The notes beneath the pieces were generated by a model. The model made no database searches and was not told the DNA's origin. It was given only the letters and a program-made list of their open reading frames with translations. The position numbers and the translations under genes are program-made. 64,000 nt of DNA from an uncultured bacterium (GTDB lineage: Bacteria > Bacteroidota > Ignavibacteria > Kapaibacteriales > UBA4661). The stretch spans positions 7,667 to 71,666 of the forward strand of contig CALCNX010000125.1 in NCBI GenBank assembly GCA_937899715.1. The letters are read 5' to 3'. Below, piece after piece: positions 35,773 through 44,704 of the stretch; the stretch's first letter is position 1; each line of letters starts with the position of its first letter.

Positions 35773-36675
35773 TCAAGAACCCACATTCTGCCGAAGCAAG
35801 CGTTCATGCCGCATCACAAGCAAACTCCGCATGGTAACAGCACCAATCACCACCACACCGCCAATAACTGTCCACTTGCCAGGAAGTTCTCCGGCAAACA
35901 GCGCCACCCAAAGCGGGCTTAAGAGCGGCTCAATGATGGGAACTAAAATTGCTTCCAATGCTGAAACGTGAGAAATGACGCGGGCGTACAGTGCATATGA
36001 TATGCCAAGCTGGAAAACGCCCAGAAGCGTAATGCCTATCCAGCTCTGCGCTGAGGGCGTAAAACCTGATGCCAAGGACTGCACTGCAAACGGTAAGCAA
36101 ATAACAGCCGTCAGCACATTCCCCCAAAAAACACCGTCCGAACGCGAAGATGGTGCTTCGTGAGTACGCTCCTGCACATTCTTGCGCATGAAAAGCACGA
36201 GCCATCCGAAACTCATACCGCTTGCAATCGCGAGGAGATTCCCCGCCATATTAGCTGCCGAAAGGCTCTCCACAAAAAATAGAACCATTCCCACAAAGAC
36301 TAATCCAATCGTCATCCAATCCAGCTTTGTGGTGCGCTCGCCCAGAAACCACGCGCCGAAGAGCGCAACGTGTACCGGCGCGGTATATTGCAGCAAGATT
36401 GCATTCGCAGCAGTGGTGAGCTTTGTAGCAGCAACAAACATCACCATCGTTAACATACACGCCACCGCACCGCCGAACTCATAGCGCGTCAAGCGCAAGG
36501 GCGACCACGTGCGAGGCGGGGCAACGATGCCAAGAATTAGCGCTGCAATAGCGCTCCGCACGCCGGCAATAGAAAGAGCATCCCATTCGACGAGTTTGAT
36601 AAACACACCACCGGAACTCCAAAGAACGGCAGTGAGCGCGAGCAAAACAAGGGCGCGGGTATGAGAAGTGTTCAT
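35773..36675 (-). CDS. EamA/DMT-family transporter
   Basis: 300 residues with ten predicted membrane helices arranged as two EamA repeats, beginning ALTAVLWSSGGVFIKL, a standard first helix of the drug/metabolite transporter superfamily. The second repeat ends IIEPLLSPLWVALFAGE, which matches the conserved P-L-W-A-x-x-x-x-E pattern. These proteins usually export amino acids or small metabolites. It converges on the LpxH-like gene. The substrate cannot be predicted. Confidence 0.9.
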   Translation of the reverse strand: MNTSHTRALVLLALTAVLWSSGGVFIKLVEWDALSIAGVRSAIAALILGIVAPPRTWSPLRLTRYEFGGAVACMLTMVMFVAATKLTTAANAILLQYTAPVHVALFGAWFLGERTTKLDWMTIGLVFVGMVLFFVESLSAANMAGNLLAIASGMSFGWLVLFMRKNVQERTHEAPSSRSDGVFWGNVLTAVICLPFAVQSLASGFTPSAQSWIGITLLGVFQLGISYALYARVISHVSALEAILVPIIEPLLSPLWVALFAGELPGKWTVIGGVVVIGAVTMRSLLVMRHERLLRQNVGS

Positions 36676-36814
36676 AATGGGAGGGGGCTGTAATAAACGA
36701 AAAACGCGCCTATGTAGCGCGAAAATACGTCGTATTGAGAACTCTGTGCGAGCGAGAACTCACTATTTACTATACTGTTTGGGGGGATACTATTTTTTGA
36801 TAAGAGGAACAAAC

Positions 36815-37270
36815 TCAAGTCGTGGCGAGGTTGCTGGTGATAAGGTCGTACTTCGCAGCCAGAATAAGAAGTTCTGGATCAGTTGAGACAAACGTAGTCA
36901 TTGTATCGGCACCACTATTTTGGCTGTGCTCATGGACAGCAACGGCAGAAGCCAGATGCAGAGCACGCTCCGGCGACAAATCATGCTTGAGCGCAACAGC
37001 TTCGGTGAGCTTTAAGACACGAGATGACGGATGAACTTGCAGAAATTGTGTCCAGTCATTTTCAAGCTCGTGTATTTTATGCTCTAAATCGTCTTTGGAG
37101 ATTTTTCCTGAATTTGCCAAACGGCTCAGAGTAACGACCACCTCTATAAAACCAAAAGAGGCACAGGCGAGAATCGTCGAAGGGGTGAAGAGTGCTGCCA
37201 CTTTCTCCGAACCTGCTTCGCGGATGTAGTATTGGAGCCATGCGGTAGAATCAAGGTAGTAGAGTGTCAT
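36815..37270 (-). CDS. PIN-domain toxin of a toxin-antitoxin pair
   Basis: 151 residues of PIN-domain layout, the ribonuclease fold of VapC-type toxins. D7 (YYLDSTAW), E43 (FIEVVVT) and D131 (FVSTDPEL) occupy three of the usual acidic positions. The position normally held by Asp in the DALHLA motif reads R102 (SPERALHLASA), with E101 just before it. The start overlaps the stop of the upstream small gene by 4 nt (ATGA), the typical antitoxin-toxin arrangement. Whether this copy still cleaves RNA is uncertain because of the substitution. Confidence 0.85.
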   Translation of the reverse strand: MTLYYLDSTAWLQYYIREAGSEKVAALFTPSTILACASFGFIEVVVTLSRLANSGKISKDDLEHKIHELENDWTQFLQVHPSSRVLKLTEAVALKHDLSPERALHLASAVAVHEHSQNSGADTMTTFVSTDPELLILAAKYDLITSNLATT

Positions 37271-37530
37271 TGTCGTCCTTTGATGAGTAATTGCGAAGAA
37301 GACTCGCCGCCGCTTGCTTGGGCGATTGGCTCGACAGGAGCGAATCTGGAGAACGGACGATAGACCTCGCCCGGACTTTTGAACCCCTCAATGCCGCTCA
37401 CAATCTGGTCAAGCACTGCCTGACGCTCTTTGTGTCCCTGAAGTTCGTCAATATAGCGGCGAATAAAACTCGCACTTTCATTCACCAGAAAGTCGAGCTT
37501 ATTGCTCACATTTTCATTGTGTATAGCCAT
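37267..37530 (-). CDS. Putative antitoxin partner of the PIN toxin
   Basis: 87 residues, mostly helical and charged, with a Gly/Ser-rich tail. It does not show a recognisable AbrB, Phd or ribbon-helix-helix motif. Its position directly upstream of the PIN gene, the ATGA overlap and its size make it the likely antitoxin. The start at 37530 is preceded by an AGAGGAG sequence 8 nt upstream, a strong Shine-Dalgarno that most genes in this window lack. That could fit acquisition from another lineage. Confidence 0.7.
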   Translation of the reverse strand: MAIHNENVSNKLDFLVNESASFIRRYIDELQGHKERQAVLDQIVSGIEGFKSPGEVYRPFSRFAPVEPIAQASGGESSSQLLIKGRQ

Positions 37531-37821
37531 AGCATAGCTCCTCTTTTGTTACGCACACCACAGTAAATGCAACTTAATGGGCATTGCTACTGTTTGGGCG
37601 CGAAAGATAGAGATTCGTGAGGAAAAATACAAGCCTTTCATGTCGGAACAAGAAATTTTTCTTTGCTTTTGTGCAAGCAACTTCTTCAGCCGACCTATTC
37701 AAGCAATAATGCCCATTGTATCGTACTATTCAATTTTCGTGCCAGTTATGATACTATTTTGGGAAATCTAGTTTTTTTGCTACTTTTCGGTTCACTCCAT
37801 TTCTCATCAGCACTCACGATT

Positions 37822-38565
37822 ATGTCTTTCAAAGACCATTTTTCCTCACTTGCCAGCGATTATGCTCGGCATCGTCCGCGCTATCCCGACGCACTGTTTG
37901 CTTTTCTGGCAGAGCAAGCACCTTCACGCCTACGTGCATGGGATTGCGCCACTGGTAACGGACAAGCAGCCACAGCACTTGCGAAGTATTTTTCACACGT
38001 CATCGCCACCGATGCCAGTGCCGAGCAGATTGCAGAAGGCGAAGCACATCCGAAGGTGGAGTACCGTGTGAGTCCGGCTGAAAACTCCGATTTAGAGCCA
38101 TCCTCTGCTGATATTTGCACTGTTGCTCAGGCACTTCATTGGTTCGACAGAGAGCAGTTTTATGAAGAGGTGCGTCGCGTGGTAAGGCGTGGCGGACTTC
38201 TCGCCGTCTGGACGTACAGCCACAGTACCATTACGCCGGAGATAGATGCAGTCATGCGTGAGTTCTACGCCACAATGCGTCCCTATTTCCCACCCGAACG
38301 CCAATGGGTAGATGAAGAGTACGCAACACTTCCTTTTCCCTTCGAGGAACTGGCTGCACCGAGTTTTTTTATGGAAGCCGCTTGGAATATGGCGGACGTA
38401 CTGGGTTACTACCGCTCGTGGTCTGGTGTAAAGGCATACCAAAAAGAGCACAGCACAAGCCCCATACCGCAGGCAGAATCTGCACTCGGCAGCGTCTGGG
38501 CAGACCCGCAGAAGCCCTTGCCTGTGCGGTGGAAATTGCATTTGCGCTTGGGCAGAGTAGAGTAA
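37822..38565 (+). CDS. Class I SAM-dependent methyltransferase
   Basis: 247 residues from the ATG at 37822 (MSFKDHFSSLASDYARHRPRY, the typical opening of this family). Motif I is AWDCATGNGQAA, the acidic residue of motif II is in VIATDAS, and the post-I segment is DICTVAQALHWFD, characteristic of the group of small-molecule methyltransferases related to yeast Tmt1. Soluble. The substrate is unknown. It converges on the AddB-like gene with a 12-nt gap. The 291 nt upstream to the antitoxin gene show nothing recognisable. Confidence 0.9.
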   Translation: MSFKDHFSSLASDYARHRPRYPDALFAFLAEQAPSRLRAWDCATGNGQAATALAKYFSHVIATDASAEQIAEGEAHPKVEYRVSPAENSDLEPSSADICTVAQALHWFDREQFYEEVRRVVRRGGLLAVWTYSHSTITPEIDAVMREFYATMRPYFPPERQWVDEEYATLPFPFEELAAPSFFMEAAWNMADVLGYYRSWSGVKAYQKEHSTSPIPQAESALGSVWADPQKPLPVRWKLHLRLGRVE

Positions 38566-38577
38566 AACAGCGTTGCT

Positions 38578-41500
38578 TTAGTCTTGCTGCATCTCGCTAA
38601 TTCTGCACACAGGCTTGAAATCGCAATAATCGCACGGCACAAAGCCACCACGCTTTGTCGGTTCGACGGGAAACTCACCGTTGCTGATATGCTCTGCATA
38701 GCCTGATGCTGTCTCAACCGAAGCATTTATCATCGTTCGGAGAGCGTCGTTATCCGCCACAAAGCCACCGTTTTTGCGCCCGGATTCCGGCGCAATGTGC
38801 GAATCTTTCGGCAACATCACAAAACTATGCGTTTCGGCGTTTTCGCCTTTCTTTGCCGTTTTGGGAGATAAAATGTAGTACACCCCGCCCGCAGCCTCTG
38901 CTTCAATACCATACCCCTCGCGCAGAATCTGCTCTGCGGCGGCACTGTAAAGCGGCATTTGGAGAGACAATCCGTTTTTTATATCCTTGTTGCCGGAAAC
39001 GCTTGACCCGCTTTTGTAATCGCCAATCAAGATTTTATAGGGTTCTTCGGGTGTTTCTCCGGGCAGAATCTCGATGCGGTCAATTTTTCCGTGCAGCTTC
39101 AGATTTTCCGCCAGCGCTGCGTTGCCAAGTGTACTTTTTAGCTCGCCAAAGGCAAACTCAAAAAGCGCCGGAGCAAAGAGCCATGCGCTTTGGCTGTTTT
39201 TATCGTCGGGTGCGCCTGTACCCTCTGCCCTCGCCAGTTCGCTATCCAGCCAAATATCCAGTTTGCCACGCCGCGTGTATTCTTGACTGCCGGATGATTG
39301 ACTGCTTGCAACTGATTCACTTGCTTCATTCGTCATTCCAGCCCCCCCCACAAGGCTTTCGCGGTCAAGGTCAAAAAACGGGTGGTCGAAACGAATCACT
39401 TTCAATTCCTCTTCGGCGATGCTATGCAGCAATCGGCGGTAACGCTCGCGTTCACCCGCTTCCAGATGCACCGGCACAATATCCGGCAAACCTTCCTTTA
39501 TCGGCTTGATGACCAAATTTCCTTCGCGCTGTTCGTCCTGCACTTCCTGATAAAATTTGAACAAAATTCGGTGCAGCAGCGACCCGCTTTCAAGCGGTGA
39601 AAGCGAAGTGTCGAACTCCTGAATCTCGCGTAAACGCAGGGATTTTGCCGCGAAAAACTGATACGGGCATTTTGCATATTGCTCTAGCGCCGAAATCGAA
39701 TATGCCGACTTCGCAAGACTCTCCCCTTCGACCAGAACCTGCTTTTCGGAGCGTGCCGTACTCTCAATTTCTTTGGTAAGATGCTCTTGCACCCGCACAA
39801 GCGCTTGTTTTGCGTCCGACCGCAGAAGTTCACCCGAAAATGTATTGATAACCCTCGTGCGCGACTCTGCATCCGCCCCAACATAGCTAAGAGCCGCAGA
39901 CCGCACTGCTTCTTCATCGGAAGCAAGCCCGAAAAGCGTGTTCAGGAGCCACGTTGGAATGGTTGACGCACTTCCCTCTTCTTCGCTGTCATTCGTCATT
40001 CTTTTCCTCGCTTCGTGCGCGTTGTGCAGATGCCCCGCCTCGTGTAGTGACGTGATTTTGAGCAGTGCATCCACAAAGGACGAGCGCGTGAAATCATCGC
40101 CGCCATCGGAGCGGTCGGGATAGGTGATAATAATCCGTTTGTCGCCGCTTTCAAGCCGTTGGGCGCTGTTCGTGAGCGCTTGGTAGAACTGCACACGCTC
40201 TTTGCGCAAAAAACGTTCTTCGGAGTCAATAAGCTCTTTTCCTAAAAAGGTTTCCGGCACATAGCGTCCCGGAAATTCACCGTCCACCGCGCCACAAATA
40301 ATCGTCAGCCGGAACGGTACACCGCGAATCTGCTCCAGCGCCGTCACGGTAACGCCGTAGCCGAGTTTCTCCCGCACCTGATAGCGCCCATTGCGCACAG
40401 CAGTCCTGAGACGTTCGATGTACTCTTCCAGTGAGCGTTTGCGTTCCGGCGCAAGTGCAGCATTAGCGCGGCTTGCACGGCGGTCGCGCTCTTGCAAAAT
40501 AGCAGTCATCTCCTCCATAATCTCAAGAAACGCCGTGAGCGCCCGCGCATCCTTTTCGACCTCTTCATCAAGGCTCAAAAACTCGGTCATGCGTTTTGCT
40601 TCGGAAGAATTTTCCACAGAAGCCAGTTCCCGTGCGTGTTTGTGAAAATTGACAATTTGCTCATGCACTTTAAGTTTCGCCAAAATCGCGTCTTTAATAA
40701 ATTCTTCAAATTCGAGCGGTGTGAGTTCTTCGCGCCCATCGGGAAAGAGCGTTAGTAGGGCGTTAAAATCACGCTTGGCGAGTTCAATTTCCTCAATGAA
40801 GCGGCGCGTTTCAGCAAGTTCATCACGGTCGGCATTGGCATCGCGGTTGAGCATAATTTCACGCTTGGACAAGTACGCCAAACGGCTGTCCATACGGCGT
40901 AGCCACTGCGTTTTGCCGTCGCGCCCGAAGCGCCGCCCGCCGCTAATGCGCAAACGCCCCGCCACGGTGAACAAATTCGCCGCGTTCAAAGGAGCAAATT
41001 TTTTATAGCCGCGCTCCTTCCGCGCAAAGCGCAGGTACGGGCTTTGCAGAGCACGGTTCACGTCCTCGCGCTTGTAACCGTAGAGCAGCATATCCAGCAC
41101 GGCAAATACTGCCGTTACCACGGGCGACTTTTCCAACGGAAAGCGATCGGTGATATTTGCCGGAATATCGTACATCGCAAACATCTCGCGGAACAGGCTT
41201 GAATACTGCTCCGGCTGGCGCATGACCACACACATTTCCGATAGGGGCATATTTTCCTTCACCGCCCAATGGCGCACCAGTTTCGCAATAGAACGGGCTT
41301 CATCGGCGCGATTTTCAAAGGCAATGACGCTCACCGCATCGTTGAAACCCGCATGACGAATATCTTCGTCGGTATTAAAGAGCCAGCGCCGTAAATACGA
41401 GGCTCTGGGCAAATGCTCTTCGCGGTGTTCTTTGAAGCGATCGTTTGCTTCGTTGTCGGTGGAGTATGCAGTGTAACGCGGCACAAGCGAGATCTCATCG

Positions 41501-42387
41501 GGCTTGGAGTCGGTTTGCTTCGGAGTTCTCCCCGTGAATCCCTGCAAACTGGCAATCGTGTCTTGCAAGCCACCAAAAAGCGGACCATTTGCATCGGAAT
41601 AATCCAGAATGATTCTCGTGTGAAACGGCGCATAGTACAGCGCAGCAAGAAATCGCTCTTCGGGCTTTTTGAATTCTGTGAAGCCGTCCAGTGCAAGCGT
41701 TGTTATCTGCGGAAAAAGATTTTTCCACACTGTCTCAAGCCCCGATTCCGTGCGAAGTGTGGTTTGTTCTTTTGTGAGCGCATCGGTAAGCAGTGTCAGG
41801 AGTTTAGGATAATCGCACACCGCATCGCCCAGCGTCCGCTCATAGCTTTCGTAAAGCGTGGCAATATCCGCCAAGCGGCGCGGGTCGGTTACATCGCTAC
41901 CGCTTATCATGCTTGATGCAAGGTCGGCGCGGAGCGATTGCGGCGTGATGCCGTCTTCCTTCAGCCCTAGAATAATGCTCTGCAAACGCTCCAATACCGC
42001 CGGGGAAATAGCTTGAAACCTACTGCCTCCACTCGTAAAAAAGGTCATTTCCCTGCGGCACTTTTCAGCAGCTTCCTCCATAATGGCAGCCTGAAGCGCT
42101 TCGCTGGCAAGGTGTGGCATGGCATTACCCATCTGCAACTGTGCTGTGTGGCGTACAAAGCCTTCCAGCGTAAAAATATTCATTGTGGAGACGGGTTTTT
42201 GGGTGCGCTTGAAGACTTCTCGCACCACAAAGCGCTTCAAAAGGCGCACACGCCGCCCTGTGGGAACAATACAGACGAAGGATTGGAGCGCACTCTCGGC
42301 ATCGGAGGCAAATGCTTTTTCGAGCATTACCTCAAGAGGTGCTGAAATCTCGAAGGAAGAAGGACGGGGATTGTGAAGGACGTACAT
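38578..42387 (-). CDS. AddB/RecB-like PD-(D/E)xK exonuclease with Fe-S cluster motif
   Basis: 1269 residues from the ATG at 42387 (MYVLHNPRPSSF). The family is the AddB-type nuclease subunit that degrades DNA ends. The N-terminal segment CIVPTGRRVRLLKR resembles the helicase-derived, inactive motif region of such proteins. The nuclease site is GKIDRIE followed by IGDYKSG in the C-terminal domain. Four cysteines expected to hold a 4Fe-4S cluster are present: one at about residue 904 (YAKCPYQFF) and three near the C-terminus (PCDYCDFKPVC). No AddA helicase gene is adjacent, and the next gene belongs to an efflux system. Confidence 0.88.
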   Translation of the reverse strand: MYVLHNPRPSSFEISAPLEVMLEKAFASDAESALQSFVCIVPTGRRVRLLKRFVVREVFKRTQKPVSTMNIFTLEGFVRHTAQLQMGNAMPHLASEALQAAIMEEAAEKCRREMTFFTSGGSRFQAISPAVLERLQSIILGLKEDGITPQSLRADLASSMISGSDVTDPRRLADIATLYESYERTLGDAVCDYPKLLTLLTDALTKEQTTLRTESGLETVWKNLFPQITTLALDGFTEFKKPEERFLAALYYAPFHTRIILDYSDANGPLFGGLQDTIASLQGFTGRTPKQTDSKPDEISLVPRYTAYSTDNEANDRFKEHREEHLPRASYLRRWLFNTDEDIRHAGFNDAVSVIAFENRADEARSIAKLVRHWAVKENMPLSEMCVVMRQPEQYSSLFREMFAMYDIPANITDRFPLEKSPVVTAVFAVLDMLLYGYKREDVNRALQSPYLRFARKERGYKKFAPLNAANLFTVAGRLRISGGRRFGRDGKTQWLRRMDSRLAYLSKREIMLNRDANADRDELAETRRFIEEIELAKRDFNALLTLFPDGREELTPLEFEEFIKDAILAKLKVHEQIVNFHKHARELASVENSSEAKRMTEFLSLDEEVEKDARALTAFLEIMEEMTAILQERDRRASRANAALAPERKRSLEEYIERLRTAVRNGRYQVREKLGYGVTVTALEQIRGVPFRLTIICGAVDGEFPGRYVPETFLGKELIDSEERFLRKERVQFYQALTNSAQRLESGDKRIIITYPDRSDGGDDFTRSSFVDALLKITSLHEAGHLHNAHEARKRMTNDSEEEGSASTIPTWLLNTLFGLASDEEAVRSAALSYVGADAESRTRVINTFSGELLRSDAKQALVRVQEHLTKEIESTARSEKQVLVEGESLAKSAYSISALEQYAKCPYQFFAAKSLRLREIQEFDTSLSPLESGSLLHRILFKFYQEVQDEQREGNLVIKPIKEGLPDIVPVHLEAGERERYRRLLHSIAEEELKVIRFDHPFFDLDRESLVGGAGMTNEASESVASSQSSGSQEYTRRGKLDIWLDSELARAEGTGAPDDKNSQSAWLFAPALFEFAFGELKSTLGNAALAENLKLHGKIDRIEILPGETPEEPYKILIGDYKSGSSVSGNKDIKNGLSLQMPLYSAAAEQILREGYGIEAEAAGGVYYILSPKTAKKGENAETHSFVMLPKDSHIAPESGRKNGGFVADNDALRTMINASVETASGYAEHISNGEFPVEPTKRGGFVPCDYCDFKPVCRISEMQQD

Positions 42388-42546
42388 TGCGAGCAATAGG
42401 AACAAAAGGGCAAAAAATGGCTTATTGCACCCTCAAAATCGCACTTTTTCTGATGGTATGCGAAGTAAAAATTGCTCTTTCGATTTCGGGGAGCAGAATA
42501 AATTTTGAAGCGTTCTGCGGACATCGGGATAGTTATCGAAAATCGT

Positions 42547-43659
42547 TTAATGAAGCCTCACTGCCACCGGCTTCTCGGCTTTCAATTCTTCATTTCCTGA
42601 TTTGACCAGCGTGTCGCCCACAGCCAATGCACCGAAAATTTCTATTTTGTCTTTCATTGCTATGCCTCTGGTTACATCTACCCACGCGGTGCGTCCGCCG
42701 GTGATTTTGATGACAAAGCGCCGTTCTTGCGTGGTAACAACCGACGAAGGCGGCACTACAAACGATGCCACACCCCTCGCAAAACGTAGTTTGACATCGG
42801 CGACCATTCCTGCTTTTAAGGAGCGCTCTGTATTCCGGGCTTCAAATTCCCACGTTTCGGAGCGCGTTGCTGCGTCAATGCTTTCTGTTTGACGTTTGAG
42901 AGTTGCGCTGAATTGTTTGTCGGGATAGGCTTTGACCGCAAAGGGTACTGTTGTCTTGTCCAGCATTGCACCAGAAAATGCTTCCGGCACAGCAACACGA
43001 ATGCGCATCGAAGCTGTATTTTCCAATTCAAACAAAGGCTTGTCGCTTGAAGCTCCCACAAGTGCGCCCACATCCACCGAGCGTTTGGTAACAATGCCGT
43101 CGAAAGGAGCAGTAATGCTCAAATACCGCTCTAATTCTTGTGTTGAACGTAGCGTATAGAGCGCTGATTGTTCCTCGGCGCTGTCGGAAAGCATTGCGTT
43201 TTTGGTGCGCTCCAATTCCCCCGCCGCTACAACGCCATCAGTCTGCGCAGCATTGGCGAGACGGTGGTAGGTATCTGCGCTACTGCGGTATTTTGCCTGC
43301 GCTGAAAGCAGGCGAGCACGGGCTTCGGCGACTTTTGCAGTGATTTCGGGCGCTTCCAGTGTGGCAAGCACTTGACCACGCCGCACGTGCGAACCGATGT
43401 CCACCGCTACGTGCTTCACAAATGCGGTCACTTTTGCGTAGAGTAGGGCGCGTTCCAAGGGCAGAATATCTCCGGCGAGTACCAAATCTTTAGCAACCTG
43501 CTCGCTTTTGAGAATAAAGGCAGCAACGCTGTCCGGCGCGTTTTGTGCCGCAGTTTGCGCCGTGCTTCCATTCTGCTGCGGTGCAGATTTTTGACCGCAT
43601 CCTACACAAAAGAGCGTAAAAAGCAGCATAAAAGCTGCGTAGTTCTCAAAATTCTTCAT
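42547..43659 (-). CDS. RND efflux periplasmic adaptor (membrane fusion) lipoprotein
   Basis: 370 residues from the ATG at 43659 (MKNFENYAAFMLLFTLFCVGC), which creates a lipobox CVGC; an earlier in-frame ATG would lie inside the RND gene. The HlyD-like order is visible: a beta-barrel/lipoyl half starting LERALLYAKVTAFVKHV with VGSHVRRGQVLATLEAPE-like sequence, an alpha hairpin, then the second lipoyl half (ITAPFDGIVTKRSVDVGALV). It bridges the inner-membrane pump and the TolC-like channel. It is the last gene of a minus-strand operon TolC-RND-adaptor, 19 nt after the RND stop. Confidence 0.92.
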   Translation of the reverse strand: MKNFENYAAFMLLFTLFCVGCGQKSAPQQNGSTAQTAAQNAPDSVAAFILKSEQVAKDLVLAGDILPLERALLYAKVTAFVKHVAVDIGSHVRRGQVLATLEAPEITAKVAEARARLLSAQAKYRSSADTYHRLANAAQTDGVVAAGELERTKNAMLSDSAEEQSALYTLRSTQELERYLSITAPFDGIVTKRSVDVGALVGASSDKPLFELENTASMRIRVAVPEAFSGAMLDKTTVPFAVKAYPDKQFSATLKRQTESIDAATRSETWEFEARNTERSLKAGMVADVKLRFARGVASFVVPPSSVVTTQERRFVIKITGGRTAWVDVTRGIAMKDKIEIFGALAVGDTLVKSGNEELKAEKPVAVRLH

Positions 43660-43678
43660 ATTGTTTTTTTTGTTACGG

Positions 43679-44704
43679 TTATTGACCAAAATAAGCGCTT
43701 TCCTCGTCGTCGGGGTCAAGCGAAACGCTTCGGAGAGCAGTAGTGCCAAGCATAACAGCATAGAGTACAGGCGAAACCACAAGCGTTATCACCGTCGAAA
43801 AAAGCAAACCACCAATTACCGCCACACCAAGTGGTGAGGTTTGGTCGCCGCCGTCGCCCACGCCAATCGCCATCGGAATCATTCCTGCTATCATCGCAAG
43901 CGCCGTCATCAGAATAGGGCGCAAACGGTTCAATGTTCCATGCAATGCCGCATCTCTGTTGCTTGTTGGGGCAGATGTGAGCGTTTGATACTTTCGCAAC
44001 GACTCGGCATTGGTCACGAGCAAAATTCCATTTGCCACCGATACGCCAATCGCCATAATACAGCCCATGAACGATTGGATGTTGAGCGTTTTTCCTGTGA
44101 TGACAAGCAGCGTCAGCGAACCGCACAGCACGGCAGGAACAGTAGCCAGAATCATGCTTGCAAGCCGGAACGATTGAAAATTTGCTGCCAAGAGGAGAAA
44201 CATGACCACGATTGCCAGTGCCAGACCGATTTGTAGCTCACTGAGCGTTTGCGCCAGTACATCCGCTTGTCCGCGTAACATGATTTTTACGCCTGCCGGA
44301 AGCGTCCCAAGTTTTTCTACTGCTCCTCGTACCGCTCGCACGGCGCTGCCTACGTCCTGCCCGTGAATATTTGCCGTTACCGTAACGTATCGCTGCTGGT
44401 TCAAGTGGTCGTATTCGCCAACAGTGGTCGTGCTGTTCCACTCTACCACGTCGCGCAATGCCAAGCGTTTTGTGGTTGTGCTTGATTTATCGTTTGTTTT
44501 ATCGGTCGTTTTTTCATTCATTTTGGGCGAAAGCGGAATTTCTTCCACGTCCGCTACGCTGTGCATCTGAAATTGCGGCACTTCCACTTGCACCTGATAG
44601 GCGGTGCCGGTGGCGCGGTCAAGCCAGTAATTCGGCTGCGTGAAGCGGCTCGACGACGTGGCAGTTACGAGTGATTTGCTGATGTCGTCCACCGTCAGAC
44701 CCAT
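43679..44704 (-). CDS. RND efflux permease, C-terminal part (frame-shifted from the N-terminal part)
   Basis: 341 residues. The frame opens MGLTVDDISKSLVTATSSSRF, which is mid-protein sequence in RND permeases, and continues through the remaining periplasmic loop and the last group of membrane helices (LALAIVVMFLLLAA, then SFMGCIMAIGVSVANGILLV). It overlaps the end of the N-terminal part by 10 nt in another frame. The two frames would join into one normal permease of about 1080 residues if the CACA at 44725-44728 were CA. Either a recent pseudogene, a sequence error, or a pump made as two polypeptides by reinitiation. Confidence 0.85.
   Translation of the reverse strand: MGLTVDDISKSLVTATSSSRFTQPNYWLDRATGTAYQVQVEVPQFQMHSVADVEEIPLSPKMNEKTTDKTNDKSSTTTKRLALRDVVEWNSTTTVGEYDHLNQQRYVTVTANIHGQDVGSAVRAVRGAVEKLGTLPAGVKIMLRGQADVLAQTLSELQIGLALAIVVMFLLLAANFQSFRLASMILATVPAVLCGSLTLLVITGKTLNIQSFMGCIMAIGVSVANGILLVTNAESLRKYQTLTSAPTSNRDAALHGTLNRLRPILMTALAMIAGMIPMAIGVGDGGDQTSPLGVAVIGGLLFSTVITLVVSPVLYAVMLGTTALRSVSLDPDDEESAYFGQ

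Noticed and set aside
37531..37821. Small frames between the antitoxin and methyltransferase genes
   Set aside because: The frames are short, lack a motif and are Cys/Phe-rich. The methyltransferase opens naturally at 37822.
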